A stretch of 64,000 bases of DNA from Gemmatimonadota bacterium (GTDB lineage: Bacteria; Gemmatimonadota; Gemmatimonadetes; Longimicrobiales; Gaopeijiaceae): contig JAUIEJ010000009.1 in NCBI GenBank assembly GCA_030428885.1, positions 62,001-126,000 of the forward strand, in the 5' to 3' direction. Position 1 is the stretch's first letter. Every line of letters starts with the position of its first letter. Below are positions 40,315 to 49,397 of this stretch, one piece after another. The position numbers and the translations under genes were made by a program. The notes under the pieces were generated by a model that was not told the DNA's origin, searched no databases, and saw only the letters and a program-made list of their open reading frames with translations.

Positions 40315-41413
40315 GACCGAGTTCCTCGGCGATCTCCACGGGAATCCGGAAGCGAACCCGGGTGCCCTGGCCGGGCAGGGACTCCACCCGGACGTCGCCC
40401 CCGAGCATGACGGCGCGTTCCTGCATGCCGAGGAGTCCGAGTCCCCGGCCCTGGAGGGCCAGGTGCTGGGGGAAGAACCCGGTGCCCTGGTCTTCCACCA
40501 GGCCGATGATCTGCTCCTCCTCCACCCGGATCCGCACCCGGGCCTGAGGCACCCCGGCGTGGCGCACCACGTTGTTCAACGCTTCCTGCACGATCCGATA
40601 CAGGATCAGGGTCCCGTCGGGCGTGAGGAGCCGGTCCACCGGCTCCACGTCCAGAAGCACGTCCACTCCCCGGCCCTCCCGGAGCAGGCGGGCATGGGAG
40701 CGGAGGGCCGACTCGAGCCCGGTGTCCTCCAGCTCCGGCGGGCGGAGTCCCCGGGCGATGCGACGGACGCCGTCGGCGGTGTCGGTGATGGCCTGACGGA
40801 TGTCGTCGAGTCGCTGCAGGGTGTCGGGGTCGTCGATGTCCTTCTCCAGCAGCTTCAGCCGCACCAGGACGGTGGCCAGTCTCTGGGCCGTGTCGTCGTG
40901 GAGATCCCGGGCGATGCGGGCGCGCTCGTCTTCCGAGGCCCGGAGCGCCCCCGCGCCGAAGTCCCGGAGCCGCTTGTGGAGGGAGATGTCCCGGACCGTG
41001 GCCACGGTCCAGTCCTGCCCTTCGGGCCCCTCGAACGGGGCGAGGGAGATCTCCACGGGGAACTCCACGCCGCCCTGACGGACCGCCCGGAGTTCCATGC
41101 CGATGCCCATGGGGCGAACCGCCGCCGCACGCTGATATCGGGCCCGATGCTCGTCATGGGCACCGCGGGCGGAGGGGGGAACGAGTTGCTCCACCGCCAT
41201 GCCGTGAAGCGCCTCGGCGGGGTAGCCGAACAGCTTCTGGGCCATGGCGTTCGCTCTCCGGATGACCCCGGAGGCATCCACCAGGAGGATCCCGTCGGGG
41301 GAACTCTCGAAGATCGCCTGATCGTTGGGGCTGGTCACGAGCTCGGGAGGGAAACCGCAAGATGCGTGGGTGAATCCCCCACAGGGCGGAGGGAGGCTTT
41401 CCGACAGACGCAC
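40307..41413 (-). CDS. PAS-domain sensor histidine kinase with FixL-like heme-binding residues
   Basis: A 368-residue soluble kinase: PAS domain about 33-145, HisKA_3 dimerisation domain with phosphoacceptor His 172 (RIARDLHDDTAQRL), and an HATPase with 'RIVQEALNNVVRHAG' and DQGTGF. No membrane segment. In the PAS domain, His 86 with Arg 92 (AHDEHRARY) and GIG at 103-105 align with His200, Arg206 and GIG of FixL, while the distal Arg220 equivalent is Met 106. It could therefore bind heme and sense O2, CO or NO, though many PAS domains share this motif without proof of heme. A GTG at 41338 is an alternative start that would drop the first 25 residues. Confidence 0.88.
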   Translation of the reverse strand: MRLSESLPPPCGGFTHASCGFPPELVTSPNDQAIFESSPDGILLVDASGVIRRANAMAQKLFGYPAEALHGMAVEQLVPPSARGAHDEHRARYQRAAAVRPMGIGMELRAVRQGGVEFPVEISLAPFEGPEGQDWTVATVRDISLHKRLRDFGAGALRASEDERARIARDLHDDTAQRLATVLVRLKLLEKDIDDPDTLQRLDDIRQAITDTADGVRRIARGLRPPELEDTGLESALRSHARLLREGRGVDVLLDVEPVDRLLTPDGTLILYRIVQEALNNVVRHAGVPQARVRIRVEEEQIIGLVEDQGTGFFPQHLALQGRGLGLLGMQERAVMLGGDVRVESLPGQGTRVRFRIPVEIAEELGRV

Positions 41414-41501
41414 GGGTATACGCCGATCAATTTACGCATAACCGCCCGTGCCGCGAGGGGTCGCGACGGGCACCCCTCCCCCACCACTGGAGGCGCGCGC
41501 C

Positions 41502-42635
41502 ATGAAGGCGACGCCCGCCCCTCCTGAATTCCCGCGCGTCACGGCGCGTTCCGCGTCGGTCGCCCCGCGACCGACGTGGCTCCGTGCGGCCCTTCGCGCG
41601 CCCCTCTTCTGGAAGATCTTCGTCCCCCAGGCGGCGTTGCTGGGCGGGTTGGTGGCCTTCATGGCCGCCGCCGTGCCTCGGGTCACGTCGCCGGGCGGGA
41701 TCGTCGGCGTGGTGGGCCTCGGCGTCGTCGTCACCGCCGCCCTCTCGGCCTGGATCATCCACCTGGCCCTGAACCCCATCCACGCCCTCACCGAGGCGGC
41801 CCGGCGCGCCGCCGACGGCGAAGTGGCGGTCCGGGCCCCCGACTCGGCCCACGCCGACCCCCGGATCGCCGGACTCACCGCGGTCTTCAACGAGATGCTG
41901 GAGTGCCTGGAGCGGACCCGCGCCGACCAGCGGGACGGCTCCCGACGGGTGTTGGCCGCCGAGGAGAGGGAACGGGAGCGCATCGCCCACGAGCTCTATG
42001 CGGGAACGGCCCAGACCCTGGCGGGGGTCCTGATCCGGCTGCGCATTCTCGAACGGGCCCAGGACCGCGGCGACCCCCGGCCCGTGTTCGAGGAGGTCCA
42101 GTCCGAGGTGCGGAGCGCCCTGGAGGAGGTGCGGGCGGTGGCCCGTCGGCTCCGCCCGCCCGAACTCGACGAGCTGGGGGTGCGCGCCGCCCTCGAGGCC
42201 CACGCCCGGCAGTTGGAGGAGTCGTTCGGAGTGCCCGTGGCGTTCCACGGCGACCTCCCCGAAGACCTCCTCGACCCCGGCGCCCGCCTGGCCCTCTTCC
42301 GCATCGTCCAGGAGGCGTCCACCAACGCGGTCCAACATTCCGGCGCCTCCCGGGTGGACGTTCGGTTCCGGTCGCGTCGCACCGCCTTCTGCGCCGAGGT
42401 GGTGGACGACGGGTCCGGATTCGATCCGGCGTCGGCCGTGCCCTCCACCGACGCCCAGCTCGGGCTCGTGGGCATGCGGGAGCGGGCCGAATACGTCCGG
42501 GGGCGCTTCAGCATCGACTCCACCCCCGGCGGGGGGACGGTCCTTCGCCTCGACCTCCCCTGGGCTCCCACCGAACCCCTGCCCGAGGCGCCGTTCGCCC
42601 CGGCGTTGGAGCTCGACCTGGCGCATCACTTCTGA
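41502..42635 (+). CDS. Membrane HAMP histidine kinase with missing phosphoacceptor His
   Basis: A 377-residue protein, ATG at 41502 after GGAGG. Two membrane helices (about 38-58, 66-88), a HAMP domain (88-140), a HisKA_3-like segment and an intact HATPase: N box 'RIVQEASTNAVQHSG', G1 DDGSGF, G2 LGLVGMRERAEYV. In the HisKA_3 segment the usual E-L-H-D reads E-L-Y-A (Tyr 166), so the phosphoacceptor is lost; a His two to three positions earlier (His 163) is out of register. ATP binding should remain. It may be a pseudokinase modulating the neighbouring kinase, or an ATP-dependent regulator. No receiver gene follows it. Confidence 0.88.
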   Translation: MKATPAPPEFPRVTARSASVAPRPTWLRAALRAPLFWKIFVPQAALLGGLVAFMAAAVPRVTSPGGIVGVVGLGVVVTAALSAWIIHLALNPIHALTEAARRAADGEVAVRAPDSAHADPRIAGLTAVFNEMLECLERTRADQRDGSRRVLAAEERERERIAHELYAGTAQTLAGVLIRLRILERAQDRGDPRPVFEEVQSEVRSALEEVRAVARRLRPPELDELGVRAALEAHARQLEESFGVPVAFHGDLPEDLLDPGARLALFRIVQEASTNAVQHSGASRVDVRFRSRRTAFCAEVVDDGSGFDPASAVPSTDAQLGLVGMRERAEYVRGRFSIDSTPGGGTVLRLDLPWAPTEPLPEAPFAPALELDLAHHF

Positions 42636-42664
42636 CATCCCCGCCCTTCGGCCCGGAGGCCGTC

Positions 42665-43564
42665 ATGTTCAAGTCGATCCTGGTCTCTCTCGACGGTTCG
42701 CGCTTCGCCGAATCGGCTCTTTCGGCGGGGCTGTCCCTGAGTCGGGTCACCGGCGCCGACCTGCACCTCGCCACGGTGCACGAGCCCGTGCCGAGCTTCT
42801 CGTACGACGAGTGGGAGTCGGCGGCGTGGGACTGGTCGGAGGAATACACCCAACGCGTCCAGACCGAGGCCGCACCCCTGGCCGGCGGCGGCGTCGACGC
42901 CTGGGTGGGGTCGGGCCGGGTCCTGGACTGCCTCCAGCTTCGGGCCGACGACGTCCAGGCCGATCTGGTGGTCATGGCCACCCACGGACGGGGCGCCTTC
43001 ACCCGGGCCTGGCTGGGCAGCACCGCCGACGCGTTGGTGCGTCATGCCCGCCGGCCCGTGCTCCTGATCCGCCCCGACGACGACGGGCCCCCGGCGCTCG
43101 ACGCGGACTGGGCCTTCAAGCGGATCCTGGTGCCCCTGGACGGGTCGCCCCTGTCGGAGACCGAACTCGACCTGGCCCGGGAGATGGCCGGGCTCTTCGA
43201 CGCCGAGCTCGTGCTCGTGCGGGTCGTGGCCTATCCGGTGGAGATCGCCTCGCCGTATCTGCCCCACACGGTCCAGATGAACCAGCAGATCGTCGACGAG
43301 GCGCGCGACGTCGCCCAGGCGTACCTCCACGACGCCGCCCAACGACTCCAGAGCGACGGATTCACCGTGCGGACCTTCGTGAAGGTCGACGCCCAGCCCG
43401 GCCACGCCATCGCCACCCTGGCCGCCGACGAGGAGGTGGATCTGGTGGTCATGGCGACCCACGGACGGGGCGGCCTGCAGCGCGCTCTCCTGGGGAGCAC
43501 CACCGACAAGGTGATCCGGGGCGTGCACGTGCCGGTCCTGGTGCGACGACCCACCGAATCCTGA
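42665..43564 (+). CDS. Tandem-domain universal stress protein (UspA)
   Basis: A 299-residue cytosolic protein with two UspA domains (about 1-145 and 155-297). Each has the ATP-binding signature G-x2-G-x9-G-S: 'THGRGAFTRAWLGSTADAL' and 'THGRGGLQRALLGSTTDKV'. Tandem Usp proteins act in redox, hypoxia and starvation responses. The gene starts 29 bases after the atypical kinase and precedes the CBS-domain gene by 40 bases, typical companions in hypoxia regulons. Confidence 0.93.
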   Translation: MFKSILVSLDGSRFAESALSAGLSLSRVTGADLHLATVHEPVPSFSYDEWESAAWDWSEEYTQRVQTEAAPLAGGGVDAWVGSGRVLDCLQLRADDVQADLVVMATHGRGAFTRAWLGSTADALVRHARRPVLLIRPDDDGPPALDADWAFKRILVPLDGSPLSETELDLAREMAGLFDAELVLVRVVAYPVEIASPYLPHTVQMNQQIVDEARDVAQAYLHDAAQRLQSDGFTVRTFVKVDAQPGHAIATLAADEEVDLVVMATHGRGGLQRALLGSTTDKVIRGVHVPVLVRRPTES

Positions 43565-43604
43565 CCTGAATCCCCCCCTCCACCGCTGGCCAGAGGGAAG
43601 TCCC

Positions 43605-44147
43605 ATGTTGACCGTACGCGACATCATGCAGACCGAAGTGGTCACCGTCGGCCCGGAAGCCACGGTCCGCGAACTCACCCGGATCCTCGCCGATTCGGGC
43701 ATCAGCGGCGTACCGGTGGTGAGCGCCTCGGGGACCGTCCTGGGCGTCGTGTCGTCGTCCGACATCGTGCGCCTCGCCGCCGAGGAACGGGAAGCCGGCC
43801 TGGTCTCTCCCGGGCATTGGGCCGCGCTGCCCCTGGGCGAGGCCGCCCGGGATCCCGAAGACGACGTCGTGGACCCCCTGGGGGCGTACTTCCTGCCGGA
43901 AGACGCGCCGCTCCTCCAGCCGGAGTGGGGGTCGGCGCCCGACGATGGACCCATGGACGAGCTCACGGTGTCCGACATCATGACGCCCGTGACCTTCACC
44001 CTTCCCATCACGGCCTCGGTCACCGACCTGGCGGACTTCCTGGTGCGGGGCCGGATCCATCGAGCGGTGGTGGTGGAGGACGGACGCCTCCAGGGCATCG
44101 TCACCACCATGGACGTGCTCCGGGCTCTGGCGGACGGGCGCCTCTGA
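43605..44147 (+). CDS. Tandem CBS-domain protein
   Basis: A 180-residue protein with two CBS motifs: 'TVRDIMQTEVVTVGPEATVR' through GVVSSSDIVRLA at about 1-62, and 'TVSDIMTPVTFTLPITASVT' through GIVTTMDVLRAL at about 122-178. CBS pairs bind adenosine nucleotides and sense energy charge. The 60-residue segment between the motifs is long for the family. It follows the UspA gene and is commonly found beside it in stress operons. Confidence 0.92.
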   Translation: MLTVRDIMQTEVVTVGPEATVRELTRILADSGISGVPVVSASGTVLGVVSSSDIVRLAAEEREAGLVSPGHWAALPLGEAARDPEDDVVDPLGAYFLPEDAPLLQPEWGSAPDDGPMDELTVSDIMTPVTFTLPITASVTDLADFLVRGRIHRAVVVEDGRLQGIVTTMDVLRALADGRL

Positions 44148-44190
44148 GCCATCTTCAGCCGTTCTTCGCGACCCCACAGGAGTCCCTCCC

Positions 44191-44751
44191 ATGATGCGCA
44201 GGTTCATCCTCCCCGCCGCCGCGGGGGTGTTTCTTCTCGCGCCCTCGACCTCCACGGCGTCCGCTCAGGAGAACCCGGTTCCCTCGGTGATTCCCCAGGA
44301 CTCGGTCACCCTGGCGCTGACCCGCTTCCAGACGCTCCAGCAGCAGGTCCAGGCGCTCCAGCAGGAGGTCATGAACGCCTCGCCCACCCTGCAGGAGCAG
44401 CAGGCCGCCGTGTCGGGCATGGTGGAGTCGGCCGTGGCCGAGATCGACCCCACGCTCCAGTCCGAGATGGAGGCGCGCATGCCCTCCATCCAGCAGGAGG
44501 CCCAGACGGCCCAGGCCGCCGGCGACACCACCCGGCTCCAGGCGCTGGAAGCCGAGTTCGTGGCCCTGCGCACCCGGGCGGAAGAGGCCCAGCAGGCGGC
44601 GGTGGATCGGCCCGAGATCGCCGCCGAGATCGAGTCGTTCGAGGACTCCCTCCGATCGGAGATGGCGGCGCGCAACCCCGACATCGCCGACACCCTGGCC
44701 GAACTCGAAGCACTGGCGGGGCGGCTCGACGCCACCCTCGGGGGCGGTTGA
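44191..44751 (+). CDS. Exported coiled-coil protein
   Basis: A 186-residue protein with a signal peptide to about residue 25 (…TSTASAQ). The mature protein is almost entirely helical and Gln/Glu-rich, with heptad-like repeats (LQQQVQALQQEVMNA, EAEFVALRTRAEEAQQAA). No Cys and no recognised domain; it resembles OmpH/Skp-like or spheroplast-type coiled coils only in composition. The stop overlaps the TTG start of the iron-sulfur membrane protein. Confidence 0.7.
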   Translation: MMRRFILPAAAGVFLLAPSTSTASAQENPVPSVIPQDSVTLALTRFQTLQQQVQALQQEVMNASPTLQEQQAAVSGMVESAVAEIDPTLQSEMEARMPSIQQEAQTAQAAGDTTRLQALEAEFVALRTRAEEAQQAAVDRPEIAAEIESFEDSLRSEMAARNPDIADTLAELEALAGRLDATLGGG

Positions 44752-45707
44752 AGCCCTCCGGTCCCCCCTGGGCCGTCCTGGGCCGGCGACTCTGTCTCGC
44801 CGGTCTCGTCGCGGTGGCCGCGGGCCTGGTGTTCCAGCCCGCCGTCACCGCGACCGTGTTCTGGTGGGGCCTGGTGCCCCTCCTTCCCGCCACGTTCCTG
44901 GTGCACCCGGGGCTGTGGCGGAACGTCTGCCCCCTGGCCACCCTCTCCATGGGACCGGACACGGTCCCGATCCGCCTCGGGGCCGCCGCCGAAGCGAGTC
45001 CCTGGGCCGGGGCCGCCGGGGTGCTCCCCTTCCTGGCCCTGGTGGCGTGGCGGGGCACGGGACTGGATTCCGATCCCGCGGGCACGGGGGCCCTCCTGGC
45101 CGGCGTCCTGGGCTTCGCGGTGGTGGCGGGGCGGCGGGGGGAGCGCCGCAGCGGCTTCTGCAATCGGTTCTGCCCACTTCTTCCCGTGGAACGCCTCTAC
45201 GGGCAGCGTCCGTGGGTCGAGATCCAGGACTCCCGGTGCGCGTCGTGCACCCTCTGCACGCCCCGGGGCTGCGTCGATCTGTCGCCGCCGGCCGCGGCGG
45301 CCCAGCTCCTGGGACCGGGTCGCCGGGGCATGGAGTGGCTCCTGACCCCGTTCGGGGCCTTCGCGGCGGCGTTCCCCGGATTCATCGTGGCCTGGTTTCG
45401 AACGGTGCCGGCGTCTCCCGCGGTGCTGAACCTCCTGGGGGCCCTCGCCGTGGGGCTGGTGGTCTCGTGGTTCGTGGTGGCCGCGGTAGTCCGCTGGAGC
45501 GGCGTGCCCTGGCGCCTCGCCCTCCCCACCCTGGGCGCGCTGGCTGCGGGCCTCTACTACGCGTACGCGGCCCCTCGCGCCGTGGCGGCCCTGGGGGGCG
45601 GAGCGGGACTCGGGCGCTGGATCCAGGTCGGGGCCGTGGCGTTCGTGGCGGCGTGGTGGATCCGGGCCGTGCGCCGAGCGGGATCCCGGGGAGCCCGCCC
45701 GGTTTAG
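44748..45707 (+). CDS. NapH/NosR-like membrane iron-sulfur protein
   Basis: A 319-residue protein with about seven membrane helices and Cys motifs like polyferredoxins of the NapH/NosR/RdxA type: NVCPL (Cys 61), GFCNRFCPLLP (138, 142) and a ferredoxin-like C164-x2-C167-x2-C170-x4-C175. The last group could hold one [4Fe-4S] cluster. Proteins of this type pass electrons from quinol to periplasmic partners. TTG at 44748 overlaps the upstream stop; another start cannot be excluded. Its partner is not obvious; the barrel protein follows 7 bases on. Confidence 0.75.
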   Translation: MKPSGPPWAVLGRRLCLAGLVAVAAGLVFQPAVTATVFWWGLVPLLPATFLVHPGLWRNVCPLATLSMGPDTVPIRLGAAAEASPWAGAAGVLPFLALVAWRGTGLDSDPAGTGALLAGVLGFAVVAGRRGERRSGFCNRFCPLLPVERLYGQRPWVEIQDSRCASCTLCTPRGCVDLSPPAAAAQLLGPGRRGMEWLLTPFGAFAAAFPGFIVAWFRTVPASPAVLNLLGALAVGLVVSWFVVAAVVRWSGVPWRLALPTLGALAAGLYYAYAAPRAVAALGGGAGLGRWIQVGAVAFVAAWWIRAVRRAGSRGARPV

Positions 45708-45714
45708 TACCCGC

Positions 45715-46278
45715 ATGAATCCTCTCCGCCCGAACACCCAGCGACGCCGCGCCGGCGTCCTCGCCACCACGGCGTCGGCCGTGGCTCTCCTGGGCCTCAC
45801 GGCTCTCCCCCTCCAGGCCCAATTCCGAGGCGGCGACCAGGGCTTCCAGCGCCCAGGTGCTCAGCGGACGCTGGTGGCGGGCGCCCGGGGGGGCTTCGAC
45901 TTCCAGGGCGACGCACCCGTGGTGGGGGGCTTCGCCCGCACCTCGCTGGTGTCGCGTTTCGCCGTCCAGGGATCGGCCGAGGCCACCTTCCTGGACGGGC
46001 TCACCGAGCGGCAGTTCGGCGCCGACCTCCTCTACGCGGTGGGCCCCGGGTTGAGCGTGGGAGGGGGGCCCGTGTGGCGGTACAGCGCCTACGACGTCAC
46101 TCCCGAGAGCGCCGGAGTCCAGGAGACCCGCGTGGGGTATTCCCTCGCCCTGATCCTCGGGGGCACCAGCGGCCCGGGCCGGGTCATCACCGGGTTGGAG
46201 TTCCGCTACACCAAGGTCGACGAGCTCGACCCCCAGACCCTCTCCATCCAGCTCGGGTTCGCTCTGGCCCGCTGGTAG
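45715..46278 (+). CDS. Outer-membrane beta-barrel protein
   Basis: A 187-residue exported protein; signal peptide ends near residue 35 (…LPLQAQF). Alternating strands such as 'LVAGARGGFDFQG', 'VVGGFARTSLVSRFAVQGSA', 'RVITGLEFRYTKVDELDP' and 'LSIQLGFALARW' form an eight-stranded barrel of the OmpA/OmpW size class, with an aromatic last residue. No specific family. The gene is 7 bases after the NapH/NosR-like gene and converges on hrpB after 5 bases. Confidence 0.72.
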   Translation: MNPLRPNTQRRRAGVLATTASAVALLGLTALPLQAQFRGGDQGFQRPGAQRTLVAGARGGFDFQGDAPVVGGFARTSLVSRFAVQGSAEATFLDGLTERQFGADLLYAVGPGLSVGGGPVWRYSAYDVTPESAGVQETRVGYSLALILGGTSGPGRVITGLEFRYTKVDELDPQTLSIQLGFALARW

Positions 46279-46283
46279 GGGAC

Positions 46284-48836
46284 TCAACTCCCCCGCCGGG
46301 GCACGCCCCGGAGGGCCCGGGCCTCCAGCGGGTCGTCGGGCCACGCGTGCTTCGGATACCGCCCCCGCAGGTCTTTCCGCACGTCGAAGTAGGTGTCCCT
46401 CCAGAAGCTGGCGAGATCGGTGGTGATCTGCACGGGACGGGAGGCGGGGGAGAGGAGATGCAGGGTCAGGGGCACCCGCCCCTGGGCGATGCGCGGCGTC
46501 TCCACCCACCCGAACACCTCCTGGAGTCGCACGGCGAGAACGGGCGCCGCCGGGTCGGAGTAGTCCACGGCGATCCGGGAGCCGCTGGGCACCTCGACAT
46601 GGGTGGGCGCTCCTTCGTCGAGGCGACGACGTGCGTCCCACCCCACCCGCGCCGACAGAGCCGCGCTGAGGTCGACCCTCCGCAGGTCGTCCAGGCTCTT
46701 CATGCCCGGAAGGAACGGGGCGAGCCAGCGTTCCAGATCGTCCACCAGGGCCGGGTCGGAGCCGTCGGGCCAGCCCTGGGGCTCGACCCGGCGCATGAAC
46801 CGCAGGCGGTCTTTCAGTTGGAGGGACTCCCGGGTCCAGGGCAGGACCTGGAGGCCGGCCTCCCGCACGCCCTGGCAGAGGGCCTCCGCCACCGCACCGG
46901 GGTCGGGGTCCTCCAGGGGGGCCTGCACCAACTCCAGGGCCCCCAGACGACGCACCCGCCGCGCCCGCACCCTCCCCGAGGGGGCATGGAAGGCCACCTC
47001 TTCCTCGTCCACCACCTGGTCTTCGAACCCCCGGGCCAGGGCCTCCGGAGCGAGGGGCGCCGCCAGGAAGATCCTCGCCTCCCGCCCCGCCCCGTCCAGG
47101 TGGGCCGCAACCAGGGCGTCGCTCCCGGCCAGGGGGTCGTCGTCGAACAGGTGGGCGCCCCGTCCGTTGCGCAGCAGGTAGCGGGTTCGTCCCTCCTCCC
47201 GGCGGAGGGCCACCCGATCGGGGTAGGCCCAGGCCACCAGGGGGCCCACGGCCGCCAACGTCTCGGCATCGGCCTTCACTCCGCCCGGGTCCACGCCCAG
47301 TCGGCGGGCCAGGTGGTCGGCCTCCCGTTCGATGCGGGCGAGCCCTCCCCGGTCGACCCGGTGGCCCCCCGGCCCCACCGATCCGCGCCGCGCCACGGCC
47401 TCCACCCGCAGACGGAGGTCCGCCGACGGAGCCCGGCCGTCGCCCCGCACGGGGTCCCGTTCCCCCAGCACGGCCGCCAGCAGGCAGGCCAGTCCGCCGC
47501 GCCCCTCCGCCCGTCCCCGGACCAGCATGTGACCCAGGCGAGGGTGGACCCCCAACCCCACCACCGCCTCCCCGTCGGCGGTGATGCGGCCCGCGGCGTC
47601 CACCAACTCCAGCGCCGTCAGGAGTTCCCGGGCCTGGGCCAGACCGGCGTCGGGGGGAGGATCGAGCCAGGCCAGTTCCCCGGGCGCCGCGCCGAAGGCC
47701 GCCAGGTCCAGGAGGAGGGGCGCCAGGTCCGCCTCCCGCACCTCCGGGACCCGGGCCGGAATCAAGCCCCGGTCCTCGTCCTCCGACCAGAGTCGAAGGC
47801 ACACGCCGGGCCCGGTACGTCCAGCTCGACCCCGGCGCTGGTCCGCCGCGTCCCGGGTCACCCGGACCGTCTCCAGGCGCGTCATCCCCGACCCGGGATC
47901 GAAGCGCGGCACCCGCATCCAGCCGCTGTCCACCACCACCCGCACGCCGTCGATGGTGAGGGACGTCTCGGCGATGGAGGTGGCCAGCACCACCTTCCGG
48001 CGCCCGGGCCGGGACGGGGCCACCGCCCGGTCCTGGGCGCCCCGGTCCAGACGACCGTGGAGGGGCACCACGTCGACCTCGGGGCCCGGCTCCGCCTCCG
48101 CCAGCGCCTCGGCTACCCGGCGAATCTCACCCGCCCCGGGGAGGAAGACGAGAACGTCGCCGTCCTCCCGGGCGAGGGCCTCCAGAACACCTCCGGTCAC
48201 GGCCCGGGCCACGGCCCACGGCGCGGCGTCGCGCCCTGCCGGAGGCGGCACGTACCGGGTGTCCACGGCGAAGGCCCGCCCCTCGCTGGCCACCACCGGC
48301 GCGTCTCCGAGAAGGGCCGCCACAGGCCCGGCGTCCAGGGTCGCCGACATGACCACCACCCGCAGGTCGGGACGGAGCAGGGACCGGGCGTGGAGGGTGA
48401 GGGCCAACCCCAGGTCCGCCGGGAGGGACCGCTCGTGAAACTCGTCCAGGATCACCGCACCCACCCCCTCCAGCGACGGGTCGCCCTGGAGCATGCGGGT
48501 CAACACCCCCTCAGTGACCACCTCCACCCGGGTCGTGGGCCCCACCCGGGTGTCGAGGCGCACCCGGTACCCCACCGTGCCCCCCACCTCGCTCTCGCCC
48601 AGGAGTCGGGTCATGTGGGCCGCCGCCGCGCGGGCCGCCAGGCGGCGGGGCTCGAGCATCACCACCCGGCGCCCCTCCATCCACGGTTCGTCCAGGAGGG
48701 CCAGGGGAACCCGGGTGGTCTTCCCCGCCCCGGGAGGTGCCACCAGAACCGCCGACGGGCCGGCGGTCAGGGCCCGCCGGAGCGCCGGAAGCACCGCGTC
48801 CACCGGAAGGGCCGGCCCCCTCGGGGGGCGACTCAC
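46284..48836 (-). CDS. hrpB: ATP-dependent RNA helicase HrpB
   Basis: An 850-residue DEAH/RHA helicase. Walker A 'APPGAGKTT' (33-41), DEFH box in 'VILDEFHERS', motif III SATLD, motif VI 'QRRGRAGRTGPGVCLRLWSE', then HA2 and the HrpB C-terminal domain ending 'YPKHAWPDDPLEARALR', characteristic of HrpB. GTG at 48836 overlaps the upstream stop (GTGA). The role in most bacteria is unclear; it is thought to act on RNA. It is a complete, family-length protein. Confidence 0.93.
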   Translation of the reverse strand: MSRPPRGPALPVDAVLPALRRALTAGPSAVLVAPPGAGKTTRVPLALLDEPWMEGRRVVMLEPRRLAARAAAAHMTRLLGESEVGGTVGYRVRLDTRVGPTTRVEVVTEGVLTRMLQGDPSLEGVGAVILDEFHERSLPADLGLALTLHARSLLRPDLRVVVMSATLDAGPVAALLGDAPVVASEGRAFAVDTRYVPPPAGRDAAPWAVARAVTGGVLEALAREDGDVLVFLPGAGEIRRVAEALAEAEPGPEVDVVPLHGRLDRGAQDRAVAPSRPGRRKVVLATSIAETSLTIDGVRVVVDSGWMRVPRFDPGSGMTRLETVRVTRDAADQRRGRAGRTGPGVCLRLWSEDEDRGLIPARVPEVREADLAPLLLDLAAFGAAPGELAWLDPPPDAGLAQARELLTALELVDAAGRITADGEAVVGLGVHPRLGHMLVRGRAEGRGGLACLLAAVLGERDPVRGDGRAPSADLRLRVEAVARRGSVGPGGHRVDRGGLARIEREADHLARRLGVDPGGVKADAETLAAVGPLVAWAYPDRVALRREEGRTRYLLRNGRGAHLFDDDPLAGSDALVAAHLDGAGREARIFLAAPLAPEALARGFEDQVVDEEEVAFHAPSGRVRARRVRRLGALELVQAPLEDPDPGAVAEALCQGVREAGLQVLPWTRESLQLKDRLRFMRRVEPQGWPDGSDPALVDDLERWLAPFLPGMKSLDDLRRVDLSAALSARVGWDARRRLDEGAPTHVEVPSGSRIAVDYSDPAAPVLAVRLQEVFGWVETPRIAQGRVPLTLHLLSPASRPVQITTDLASFWRDTYFDVRKDLRGRYPKHAWPDDPLEARALRGVPRRGS

Positions 48837-49354
48837 CCCGACGTGCACCCCGAGGGCGGCGGCACCGGGGCGGCCACGAAGAGCCGCCCCACCACCGGCC
48901 CATCTCCTCGGGTCACGGCCCGTTCCAGGCGGCCCCCCAGGGAATCCCCCACCGGCCCCAGGCGAGCCCGGAGGCCTCCCGGCACGGGGCCCAGGGTGAC
49001 GTAGACGGTGTCGAGGCGGATCAGGTAGCTCCCCACCTCGGGGCCCCGCGCCTCGGCGTCCACCGCCACGATCCGTCCGTCCCGGGCGAGAAACGTGGCG
49101 TCCGACCGCCCGGCGGCCAGGGTGGAATCGACCTCCACGGGCCACTGCCCCGAGCGGTAGCCCAGGGAATCCAGCACGAAGCGGAAGTGCCCGCACCCCA
49201 CCATGCGGCGGTCCACGGCGGCGGAGTCGGCCCGGGGCACGGCCACGGGCTGGGGAGTCATGCCCCGGCTCACCCGTCCCAGGAGAAGGCGCAGACTCAC
49301 CGCCGACACCAGGGAGAGGCCCACGATGAACAGGAGGGGCTTGAGACGAGACAT
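48833..49354 (-). CDS. Membrane-anchored or secreted protein of unknown function
   Basis: A 173-residue protein; ATG at 49354, with a hydrophobic segment at about 5-25 (LLFIVGLSLVSAVSLRLLL) as signal or anchor. The body has short beta-strand segments (FRFVLDSLGYR, WPVEVDSTLAAGRS, DATFLARDGRIVAVDAEAR) and two Cys. No homologue recognised. It is coupled to hrpB by a GTGA overlap, and divergent from padR-3 across an AT-rich 87-base gap. Confidence 0.55.
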   Translation of the reverse strand: MSRLKPLLFIVGLSLVSAVSLRLLLGRVSRGMTPQPVAVPRADSAAVDRRMVGCGHFRFVLDSLGYRSGQWPVEVDSTLAAGRSDATFLARDGRIVAVDAEARGPEVGSYLIRLDTVYVTLGPVPGGLRARLGPVGDSLGGRLERAVTRGDGPVVGRLFVAAPVPPPSGCTSG

Positions 49355-49397
49355 GGGGGCGTCTACCCGAGGGCCTCTTGACCGTGCCCGGAGTCCC

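Noticed and set aside
41414-41501. FNR-type site in the gap between the two kinases
   Set aside because: A TTGAT half-site is present near 41430 on the minus strand but no ATCAA partner; two TACGC copies 14 bases apart are noted but too short to call.
44748-45707. NosR or NapH assignment for the iron-sulfur membrane protein
   Set aside because: Cys spacing only partly matches and no nos or nap genes lie nearby, so only the broad polyferredoxin class was used.
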